A DNA stretch of 64,000 bases from Parasphingorhabdus litoris DSM 22379 (lineage in GTDB: Bacteria; Pseudomonadota; Alphaproteobacteria; Sphingomonadales; Sphingomonadaceae): positions 3,527,001 to 3,591,000 of the forward strand of contig NZ_CP086727.1 of the NCBI RefSeq assembly GCF_020906275.1. Reading direction: 5' to 3'. Every line of letters starts with the position of its first letter. The stretch's first letter is position 1. Position numbers and translations under genes: made by a program. Under the pieces are notes generated by a model, which had not been told where the DNA came from, ran no database searches, and worked only from the letters and a program-made list of their open reading frames with translations. Positions 34,495 to 41,193 of this stretch are shown piece after piece.

Positions 34495-35489
34495 GAATAT
34501 TCCTAACGGCCATTGCCTGCTTCATCGGCCTTTTCTGGGCAACAGATGCCCATGCTGATGAACTGCGCCCCGCTTATGTGGAACTCAACCAAATATCGCA
34601 AAGCGAGTGGTCGGTGCTATGGAAAGCTTCGGCGCGCTCCCGACTAGGTCGCACCGGGGACATCATAATACCGGAATCTTGCTCCCTCGTTGGTGACGCT
34701 GAGCGGCGCTTTGTCGCATCCAACATACTGACCTTTCACACGTTGAATTGTCCAGACTCTGTCGCCGGGCAGTCCATTGGCCTCAAAGGATTAGAACTGG
34801 CCACCACTGATGCACTGGTCCGGATCGCACCGCTGGATGAGGAAACACAAACCTTACGCCTGACGCCTGATACGCCGGTGGCCACCATCGCACGGGAGGA
34901 AGCGATCGCGAATGTCGCTTGGACTTATACCATTATCGGTATTGAACATATTGTGCTGGGCTTTGACCATTTGTTGTTCGTGCTGGCGCTTGTTCTTTTG
35001 CTGAAAGGTGGCTGGCTGGTCGCCAAAACCGTAACCGCTTTTACCATCGCGCACAGCATTACCCTGATCGGTTCCACATTGGGCTATCTGTCCCTGCCCT
35101 CGCAGCCGGTCGAGGCCATTATCGCCCTGTCGATCGTGTTCCTCGCGGTCGAGATCGTCAAGGCGCAAAGGGATCATGATACGCACGGACCGCGGCTGTC
35201 AGAGCGCTTTCCATGGATCGTCGCGTTTCTGTTCGGCTTGCTCCATGGTTTTGGATTTGCTGGTGCTTTGGCGGAGATCGGATTGCCACAAGATGATGTT
35301 CCGATGGCGCTTTTAACCTTTAACCTGGGCGTCGAGATCGGGCAGCTGATGATTGTTGCGGTGGCTTTTGCTCTTCTGGCATTTGTCCGCCGCTTTCAGC
35401 AATCATGGCTACAACCGATCAAAACGGCGACATCCTATGCCATCGGTATCATCGCGACCTATTGGTTCGTCGAAAGAATGATCGCCTGA
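34491..35489 (+). CDS. HupE/UreJ family membrane protein
   Basis: 332 residues with a signal peptide (MRIFLTAIACFIGLFWATDAHA), a ~130-residue exported N-domain with a Cys pair (ESCSLV, HTLNCPD), and a C-terminal membrane domain of about six to seven helices. The family motif IGIEHIVLGFDHLLFVLALVLLL is clear, as is GLLHGFGFAGALAEIGLP. HupE/UreJ proteins are nickel or cobalt permeases in hydrogenase and urease loci, but this longer type (HupE/UreJ_2) is not tied to those enzymes. No urease or hydrogenase gene is in the window; the transported metal, if any, is unknown. Confidence 0.88.
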   Translation: MRIFLTAIACFIGLFWATDAHADELRPAYVELNQISQSEWSVLWKASARSRLGRTGDIIIPESCSLVGDAERRFVASNILTFHTLNCPDSVAGQSIGLKGLELATTDALVRIAPLDEETQTLRLTPDTPVATIAREEAIANVAWTYTIIGIEHIVLGFDHLLFVLALVLLLKGGWLVAKTVTAFTIAHSITLIGSTLGYLSLPSQPVEAIIALSIVFLAVEIVKAQRDHDTHGPRLSERFPWIVAFLFGLLHGFGFAGALAEIGLPQDDVPMALLTFNLGVEIGQLMIVAVAFALLAFVRRFQQSWLQPIKTATSYAIGIIATYWFVERMIA

Positions 35490-35495
35490 TCCTGT

Positions 35496-35870
35496 TCAAC
35501 GCTGGTCATCTTCCAGCCGCGCCAGACGCAGCTCAATCTTCTTCATCTCACCAAGGAGGCTCAAAGTACTCATCCGATCAAAGATCCACATTTTGAGTAG
35601 CCCAAGCGCAACAAAAGCCAGCACACAGCCAGCAGACCATAATATGGTTTCCCGCAAAGCTTCAGCTTCAATGGCCTGCCAACCACAGAAAATAACCAGG
35701 AAGAAAAAAGCAAAAGCATAGATAGCTGCCAGATAGGTCCAAAAGCGCATCGGCCCTTGAAGAGTGGCACCGAGTTGGTCGAACAGGCCGCGGCCATTTT
35801 CCAGATCCTGCAGAAACGCTTTGTCATCGGCGCTAAGACGAGCGCCCAGATCATCATCAAATTTTGTCAT
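35496..35870 (-). CDS. DUF6768 family membrane protein, partner of the ECF sigma factor
   Basis: 124 residues from ATG 35870 (MTKFDDDLGARLSADDKAFLQDLENGRGLFDQLGATLQGPMRFW). Two membrane segments follow (YLAAIYAFAFFFLVIFCGW, ILWSAGCVLAFVALGLLKMWIFD) and a C-terminal coiled helix (SLLGEMKKIELRLARLEDDQR). The gene lies 22 bases downstream of an ECF sigma gene on the same strand. Such a layout, soluble N-terminal part plus membrane helices, suggests a sigma-binding role, but there is no recognisable anti-sigma motif. Confidence 0.75.
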   Translation of the reverse strand: MTKFDDDLGARLSADDKAFLQDLENGRGLFDQLGATLQGPMRFWTYLAAIYAFAFFFLVIFCGWQAIEAEALRETILWSAGCVLAFVALGLLKMWIFDRMSTLSLLGEMKKIELRLARLEDDQR

Positions 35871-35892
35871 CTTATTCTCCTTCATCATGGTC

Positions 35893-36426
35893 TTAATTCA
35901 GCGCGGCCTTCAATTGGCGGCGTGCGTGAAACAGGCGGGATTTTGCCGTTCCAACCGGGGTATCGGTTGCCGCAGCTATTTCGGACAGGGTCAACCCTTC
36001 CGCAAAGTAAAGCGTTGCAACAAAACGATGGTCATTGCTCAACCGGGCAAAGGCCTGATCGATGGATACCTTATCCTCGGCACCAGGCGGTGATGATAGT
36101 TCAGCGGCGGCCTGATCATCACTTTGGGCGGCACGGAACTTCTGGTTCTTGCGAATCCGGTCTGCACATTTGCGGTGCAAAATGCGGTAAGCCCAGGCCG
36201 GAAACCGGGACGGATCGCGCAGTCCCATCCAGCCTCTGCAAATTCCGCTCCATGCTTCCTGCACAGCAGCACGCGCCTGTTCTTCGTCACGCAAAAGCCG
36301 ATAGGCCGTACGCATCAACCGGGGATACCAACGCGCCGCCAGCCTCTCGCCAGCTCGCCGGTCACCAACCTGAATCCGGGTCAGCAAAAGTTCGTCATAC
36401 ACCCGGTCGGTATCACTATAACGCAT
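35893..36426 (-). CDS. ECF subfamily RNA polymerase sigma factor
   Basis: 177 residues from ATG 36426. An ATG two codons upstream (36432) is directly abutted by the AAAAGG ribosome site, which is at a better distance from 36426. Region 2 is AARWYPRLMRTAYRLLRDEEQARAAVQEAWSGICRGW and RFPAWAYRILHRKCADRIRKN; region 4 is ARLSNDHRFVATLYFAEGLTLSEIAAATDTPVGTAKSRLFHARRQLKAAL. It directs polymerase to a stress-type promoter set not known here. Followed by the DUF6768 gene in an apparent operon. Confidence 0.93.
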   Translation of the reverse strand: MRYSDTDRVYDELLLTRIQVGDRRAGERLAARWYPRLMRTAYRLLRDEEQARAAVQEAWSGICRGWMGLRDPSRFPAWAYRILHRKCADRIRKNQKFRAAQSDDQAAAELSSPPGAEDKVSIDQAFARLSNDHRFVATLYFAEGLTLSEIAAATDTPVGTAKSRLFHARRQLKAALN

Positions 36427-36526
36427 AGACATCCTTTTGGCACTTTACTCCATAGTCGGTGCAAAGCGCCAAAAGGTTCAATCTAAATATCAGCTACGCA
36501 AAAAATTCCCTACGAAGGAGACGATG

Positions 36527-37459
36527 CTAGCCCGCAGGTGGTCTATGGGCACTGTCGGACCAGTCCTGGCGGCTTGCCCATTGCTCCAGCGTTTCAAACT
36601 CCACCTCTGGCAGGCGTTGCTGCATGAAGTCGGTGCAAACCTCAAAAGGCTTGGTCTCTGCCTTGTTGTTATATTCATAGAAGGCGGCAATTCCAGCTGA
36701 CATAGTGGCACGATTTTCTTCCGGCACGTCGTCACCAAAAGCACCGACCAACAGGTCGCCAAATTCGGTTGGCGTGCAAGGATCATATTTGATTTCGCGG
36801 CCGAAAACCTTGGACAGAATTTCAGCAACCTGCGGAGGCTTGATCCGCTGCGGTCCGCCGATATTCATCCATGACCCTTCAAAGTCGGGGCGATCCATCG
36901 CAGCCACCATGCATTTGCCCACATCATCCAGGCTGATCCAGTTGGCTTCCAAATGCGCCTCATGCGGATAGACATAGCGGCTTTCGTCAACAATGAAGGG
37001 CCGTGCCCAATTGGTAAGCAGATTATCCATGAACAACACCGAGCCAAAAACGGTCGCAGGCACGCCCGAGCGGAAAATCTCGTTCACCGCAATTGTGTTA
37101 TTACCATAGGTGAAAGGATCACCTGGACGTTCGGGGATCCAGCTGGAGGTATTCCAGATAAAGCGTTTGCCGCCCGCCTTTTGCACCGCAGCGGCAACCC
37201 GCCCGGTCAGGGTCGCGCGGTCTTCACGCGCTTGCAGGGGGTGAGTATAAAACACAGCGTCCGATCCTTCAAAGGCTGGCACCCATGTATCTTCGTCATA
37301 AAGGTCAAAAATCCTGGCCTCATCAGCAACATTACTGCCGCCCAGGTCAGGCGTTTCGCTGCGAGACAGCGCTCGTACCCTGTGACCCGTTGCGCCCAAT
37401 TGCCTTATCTGGGCCAAACCTTGGCGCCCGGTTGCGCCGACCACTGATACCAATGCCAT
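36527..37459 (-). CDS. NmrA-like NAD(P)-binding protein
   Basis: 310 residues from ATG 37459 (MALVSVVGATGRQGLAQIRQLGATGHRVRALSR), with the Rossmann motif GATGRQG at the start. Later parts, VFYTHPLQAREDRATLTGRVAAAVQKAGGKRFIWNTSSWIP and ANWISLDDVGKCMVAAM ... GSWMNIGGPQRIKPPQVAEILSKVFGREI, are typical of NmrA/HSCARG proteins, which bind NADP and act as redox sensors or reductases. The first of a group of four minus-strand genes with SDR, NTF2-like and MarR. Substrate unknown. Confidence 0.85.
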   Translation of the reverse strand: MALVSVVGATGRQGLAQIRQLGATGHRVRALSRSETPDLGGSNVADEARIFDLYDEDTWVPAFEGSDAVFYTHPLQAREDRATLTGRVAAAVQKAGGKRFIWNTSSWIPERPGDPFTYGNNTIAVNEIFRSGVPATVFGSVLFMDNLLTNWARPFIVDESRYVYPHEAHLEANWISLDDVGKCMVAAMDRPDFEGSWMNIGGPQRIKPPQVAEILSKVFGREIKYDPCTPTEFGDLLVGAFGDDVPEENRATMSAGIAAFYEYNNKAETKPFEVCTDFMQQRLPEVEFETLEQWASRQDWSDSAHRPPAG

Positions 37460-37542
37460 CTCGAATCCTCCTTTATAATTGCGAGGGAGGCTAATCGCAT
37501 GGGCACCGCTGCCCAATGCTCCATTTTGTCAGGCCATTAATG

Positions 37543-38316
37543 TTAGGAGGCTTGCTCGTTCAACATCCTCTGCCAGCGCTGCATACCGGTAATCCAGCGT
37601 TCCGGATCACTGCCTTTCTGTTTAATATAGTCCGCAACTTGCGGATGCGGCATGATCAGGAAGCGCTCTTCTTCAATGGCATCCAGCGTAATCTGCGCAA
37701 CTGCTTCGGCCGATAACATACCGTCTTTCGCCACTGTTGATGTATCAATATCTGCCGTCATCGAAGTGGCAACACCTTGCGGACAAAGCACGGATACTTT
37801 CAGCCCGTCATCACCATGGGTGATCGCCAGCCATTCTGCAAAACTGACCGCAGCATGTTTAGTAACCGAATAGGGTGCTGACCCAATTTGCGCGAGCAGC
37901 CCGGCGGCAGAGGCCGTGCTCAAGATATAGCCCCCGCCACGCGCAAGCATTTCGGGAACGAGTGTGCGGGCCGCCCGAATATGAGCCAGAACATTTATGT
38001 CCCAGATCCTCTGCCAATCATCATCAGCTACTTCAGCGCCGCCTTCCATGATGATACCGGCATTGGAAACAAACAGATCGATCGGACCGATGTCCTTTTC
38101 CACCGACTCGATGAGCGATGTGATATCAGCCTCCAAAGACACATCCGTTTGTATGGCGGTTCCGCCAATATCATCCGCGACCGATTGTGCACCAACAAGA
38201 TCGCGATCGGCGCAAATCACATGTTTGGCTCCCTCGGCAGCAAAGCGCCGTGCCATCGCGGCACCAATACCGCTTGCGCCGCCGGTAATGACGATGATTT
38301 TGTCTTTGAGATTCAT
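37543..38316 (-). CDS. Short-chain dehydrogenase/reductase
   Basis: 257 residues. Classical SDR: NAD(P) motif ITGGASGIGAAMA, the NAGI stretch in FVSNAGIIMEGG, catalytic Ser in ILSTASAAGLLAQIGSAPYSVTKHAAV and the Y-x-x-x-K pair in that same segment. It would oxidise an alcohol or reduce a ketone. The C-terminus contains YIKQKGSDPERWITGMQRWQRML, seen in a sphingomonad/mycobacterial SDR group acting on bulky substrates. Same strand as the NmrA and NTF2-like genes. Confidence 0.93.
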   Translation of the reverse strand: MNLKDKIIVITGGASGIGAAMARRFAAEGAKHVICADRDLVGAQSVADDIGGTAIQTDVSLEADITSLIESVEKDIGPIDLFVSNAGIIMEGGAEVADDDWQRIWDINVLAHIRAARTLVPEMLARGGGYILSTASAAGLLAQIGSAPYSVTKHAAVSFAEWLAITHGDDGLKVSVLCPQGVATSMTADIDTSTVAKDGMLSAEAVAQITLDAIEEERFLIMPHPQVADYIKQKGSDPERWITGMQRWQRMLNEQAS

Positions 38317-38400
38317 AGATTTTATGTCCTGTTCAAACGGTTTTTTCAGGACGTTAGAGGAAGGCTTGGGAAAGATATAGAGCGCGATTGGGTTTTAGGA

Positions 38401-38781
38401 TCAACCCGGTTCAACAACCTGCCAAGCGGTTGCGCTATCATAAATAAATCGTTCTTTCATAATGCCATCGGCCGACCAGATCTGATAAGCAATTTCATTG
38501 AGTCTACGCGTCACACCTTGCTTGTCCGTCGCATCGAATGTCCATAGGATCATCACATTATCGCCGTCTACCAGCACCGTTTTAGGTGGATGCGTTTTCA
38601 TCTCTTGCAGGCTACCCATTGCCTTTTTCTCATGCGCTATCAGGTTATCGCGACCACATCGTGGCGGTGCACAATTTTCCTGCATCGTTGCGTCGACATG
38701 GTAAAATTCTTTTATAGCCTCGGCATGATCGCCATGCACCACGGCGTGAATAAATTGCTCAACTCTCTTGCGGCTTGGCAT
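38401..38781 (-). CDS. NTF2-like (SnoaL-type) small protein
   Basis: 126 residues. The layout VEQFIHAVVHGDHAEAIKEFYHVDATMQENCAPPRCGRDNLIAHEKKAM ... NVMILWTFDATDKQGVTRRLNEIAYQIWSADGIMKERFIYD is that of the SnoaL/NTF2 cone fold: a helix pair, a W-type pocket strand and the closing QIW-x-x-DG-I strand. Members bind or isomerise small hydrophobic molecules. It lies between MarR (25 bases upstream) and SDR on the same strand and may share their substrate. Confidence 0.8.
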   Translation of the reverse strand: MPSRKRVEQFIHAVVHGDHAEAIKEFYHVDATMQENCAPPRCGRDNLIAHEKKAMGSLQEMKTHPPKTVLVDGDNVMILWTFDATDKQGVTRRLNEIAYQIWSADGIMKERFIYDSATAWQVVEPG

Positions 38782-38806
38782 TGCTTATCTCTTTCTATCC
38801 ATTTCG

Positions 38807-39235
38807 TTAGTCATCCAGCGCGGCCAATATGTTCTTCAAACTTGCCGCCAATCGTTCGGTGTCTTGCGCATCGATATTTTTATCGAGCAATGCGTTTATC
38901 TCGCCAAACGGTGCCTTAATATCGCTCAACGCGGCCAATCCTTTTTGCGTTATGGCAAGTTCCCACGCCCTGCCATCTGAAGGTGATCGTTTCCTGCTGA
39001 TATAGTCCGCTGCCAATAGGCGACTTGCCATCGTCATCACGGCACTTTCTCTTTGCGACAATTTGTCGGCCACAAAGCGCTGTGTGACCGGTCCGTCTTT
39101 CGCGATTATCGATAAGGCCGCTGCTTGCGCCGTTGTCAGACCAGCAGAATCTTTCAATGCCCCGTCTGCCCGTTTTTTCAGGCGATGCGCGACCAGTTGC
39201 AGCAAAAAATAGAGACGATGCTCTGATGCCGACAT
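38807..39235 (-). CDS. MarR family transcriptional regulator
   Basis: 142 residues. Winged-helix core: LTTAQAAALSIIAKDGPVTQRFVADKLSQRESAVMTMASRLLAADYISRKRSPSDGRAWELAITQKGLAAL, with the D-x-R wing (SPSDGRAW). MarR dimers usually repress neighbouring genes until a small aromatic or lipid ligand binds. The gene is divergent from the amidohydrolase gene, with an inverted repeat ACTACA-CATA-TGTAGT and a TTGACA box in between, so it likely controls both directions. Confidence 0.9.
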   Translation of the reverse strand: MSASEHRLYFLLQLVAHRLKKRADGALKDSAGLTTAQAAALSIIAKDGPVTQRFVADKLSQRESAVMTMASRLLAADYISRKRSPSDGRAWELAITQKGLAALSDIKAPFGEINALLDKNIDAQDTERLAASLKNILAALDD

Positions 39236-39240
39236 GCATT

Positions 39241-39289
39241 TCCTTTCGATATTGACAATCCTTTCGATTTATTACTACACATATGTAGT
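39241..39289. promoter_or_regulatory. Divergent promoter with MarR-type inverted repeat
   Basis: In the 76-base spacer, TTGACA at 39252-39257 is a strong -35 box for the plus strand; the hexamer TACACA at 39276 is a weak -10. An inverted repeat ACTACA-CATA-TGTAGT (39274-39289) overlaps that -10. The decamer TCCTTTCGAT occurs twice (39241 and 39259). The palindrome is the likely MarR site. Confidence 0.55.
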
Positions 39290-39311
39290 TTATTTGCAAG
39301 AGGAGATCAAA

Positions 39312-40124
39312 ATGGGTGCGATAGATGTCTGGTCGCAGATGACGACGGAGCGGATGGCCAAGGCCCCTTGGCTGGAAACATTGCTGCGATGGACTGGCCA
39401 GTCTGGCGAACCGTTAATCCCGACAACCGAAACAACCTTACAAGCAATGGACAAGGCTGGCGTCGATATCTCGCTGCTATCGGCATGGCATGGTCCGCAA
39501 GGGTCGCTAATCAGCAATGAAGAGGTGAGCGATCAAATTGACAGCGCGCCAGATCGCTTCCGCGGCCTTGCGACAGTGGACCTCACCAATCCCATGCAAG
39601 CGGTCCGGGATATCCGGCAATGGGTGGATGGGGAAAAATTTGTCGGTGTACGGGTGGTCCCGTGGCTGTGGGACTTGCCGCCTAATGACCGCCGCTATTA
39701 TCCAATCTATGCCGCCTGCGTTGACCTCGGCGTACCATTTTGCACACAAATAGGACATACTGGACCGCTGCTGCGATCAGAAACAGGCCGCCCTATTCCT
39801 TATCTAGAAGATGTCTTGCTCGATTTTCCCGAACTGGTCGTAGTAGGCGGTCATGTCGGATTTCCATGGATTGACGAGTTGATCTCGCTCACCATCAAAT
39901 TTCCCAATTTCCATGTCGATACATCGGCCTATGCCGTTCATCGTCTTCCCGCTGACTTCATAAGCTTCATGAAGGGCCTCGGGTCCAAGCGGGTGATGTT
40001 TGGTACGAACTGGCCGATGTTGTCTCCGCAGCAATGCCTGCAACATCTGGATCAGCTGGACCTTACACCAGAACAACAGGATGCTTTTCTGTTTGGCAAT
40101 GCCCGCCGGGTTTTCAATCTCTAG
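39312..40124 (+). CDS. Amidohydrolase family protein (TIM-barrel, ACMSD-like)
   Basis: 270 residues from ATG 39312, preceded by AGAGGAGA. The frame extends upstream only through the promoter. The amidohydrolase_2 pattern is visible: MGAIDVWSQMTTERM at the start (D-V-W in place of the usual D-x-H-x-H), CTQIGHTGPL, VVVGGHVGFPWIDELISLTIKFPNFHVDTSAYAVHRLP, RVMFGTNWPMLSPQQCLQHLDQL and LFGNARRVFNL. The N-terminal H-x-H metal pair is absent, so the metal site may be incomplete. Likely a hydrolase or decarboxylase of a small ring compound; substrate unknown. Under MarR control by position. Confidence 0.85.
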   Translation: MGAIDVWSQMTTERMAKAPWLETLLRWTGQSGEPLIPTTETTLQAMDKAGVDISLLSAWHGPQGSLISNEEVSDQIDSAPDRFRGLATVDLTNPMQAVRDIRQWVDGEKFVGVRVVPWLWDLPPNDRRYYPIYAACVDLGVPFCTQIGHTGPLLRSETGRPIPYLEDVLLDFPELVVVGGHVGFPWIDELISLTIKFPNFHVDTSAYAVHRLPADFISFMKGLGSKRVMFGTNWPMLSPQQCLQHLDQLDLTPEQQDAFLFGNARRVFNL

Positions 40125-40155
40125 CCAGAGATAGACTGATGGCTTGCTAGAGATT
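40116..40155. terminator. Shared hairpin across the stops of two converging genes
   Basis: AATCTCTAGC (40116-40125) and GCTAGAGATT (40146-40155) are perfectly complementary 10-bp arms around a 20-base centre. Each arm contains the last codons and stop of one gene (both end Asn-Leu-stop as AAT CTC TAG). There is no T-run, so function as a bidirectional terminator is only possible. Confidence 0.4.
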
Positions 40156-41193
40156 TAAGGCCTTTCGTATCGCGTCCCAGGACAGAAATTTGAAATTCTG
40201 CGTGCCCTCTCCATTGTCACCATCTTGCGCAACAAATAGGCCGCCGGGATAGTCGGGACCGAAATCACCGAGTATCAGCTCGATGCCATCCGTATCGGAT
40301 GTTGAGTCTATCTCACCATCTTCTACGACAAAGCGCGAGCGAAACTTCCCGCTTTCCAGATCGTAAACAGCAAAGCTGTTATCGCCTTGACTCGATGCCA
40401 GCAAATAGCCCCCGGTGTCACCCTCCGGAGCCAGCGCCAGTCCTTCCACATCCGCGGTCAGCTCTCCCGCCTTAAGTACAGCGAATTGCACCGGTTGAGG
40501 CTGCTCCTGATTGAGATCAAACGACCAGATCCCGACATTTTCTTCACCGACATAGAGCATGCCGGTGCGATCATCGACCACGCAGCCTTCCGGCTGGGTT
40601 TCCAATTGGAACATGCGGTTGACGTCAACGGACGGTGCATTCTCCGAAAGCCTGACTGACATGTCTATAATGGTGCCTTCTTTGGTCACAATGAAAGCCC
40701 GCACGTCACCATCGCCCAACATACCAAGGCAAAACCCATAAGCCTCACCCGTGCCAACCGGAACATTGGCCAGCGGGTTCAACTTTATATTCTCGCTATC
40801 GAGTGTGTAGAGCGCGAGCCGGGGCTGCTTGCGATCGCTGCGATCACTTGCGCCGACCAGGATCACCTCGCCGGCATCGGAGGATACCGTTCTGATATCG
40901 ATATTATTCACTGCATCAGCGGCGAGGAACGACTTTTGGCGGCCCTGCAAATCAAAGATATGGATGCCCGCCTTTTTATCCGTCCCGATGACCAGACTCT
41001 GCGAGGGGTCGTCCGGGTTTCGCCATATTGCAGGATCGTCAGCCGCATCATCACCGACTGTGCCGACGCTATCCGTTTCGGCCACAGCCGGCACGGCGAT
41101 GACATCAGCTGTCGGGACAGACTGTTCACTGCAGCCAGCTACCAAAGACAGGCTCGCCAACATTGCGAGCGGCGATATAGTATATCTACGCAT
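40147..41193 (-). CDS. Beta-propeller 3-phytase, lipoprotein
   Basis: 348 residues from ATG 41193, which overlaps the stop of the TonB receptor gene (ATGA). Signal MRRYTISPLAMLASLSLVAGC with lipobox VAGC puts it on a membrane facing the periplasm or outside. Phytase motifs: DDPAIWRNPDDPSQSLVIGTDKKAGIHIFDLQG, AYGFCLGML, GCVVDDRTGMLYVGEENVGIW, DVEGLALAPEGDTGGYLLASSQGDNSFAVYD and DSTSDTDGIELI. The family releases phosphate from inositol hexakisphosphate. The translational coupling to a TonB receptor is a known arrangement for this family and suggests uptake of the products or of the phytate-metal complex. Confidence 0.93.
   Translation of the reverse strand: MRRYTISPLAMLASLSLVAGCSEQSVPTADVIAVPAVAETDSVGTVGDDAADDPAIWRNPDDPSQSLVIGTDKKAGIHIFDLQGRQKSFLAADAVNNIDIRTVSSDAGEVILVGASDRSDRKQPRLALYTLDSENIKLNPLANVPVGTGEAYGFCLGMLGDGDVRAFIVTKEGTIIDMSVRLSENAPSVDVNRMFQLETQPEGCVVDDRTGMLYVGEENVGIWSFDLNQEQPQPVQFAVLKAGELTADVEGLALAPEGDTGGYLLASSQGDNSFAVYDLESGKFRSRFVVEDGEIDSTSDTDGIELILGDFGPDYPGGLFVAQDGDNGEGTQNFKFLSWDAIRKALNL

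Noticed and set aside
34491..35489. HupE/UreJ gene as part of a urease or hydrogenase locus
   Set aside because: No urease or hydrogenase structural or accessory gene lies on either side; neighbours are DUF3604 and a PPIase.
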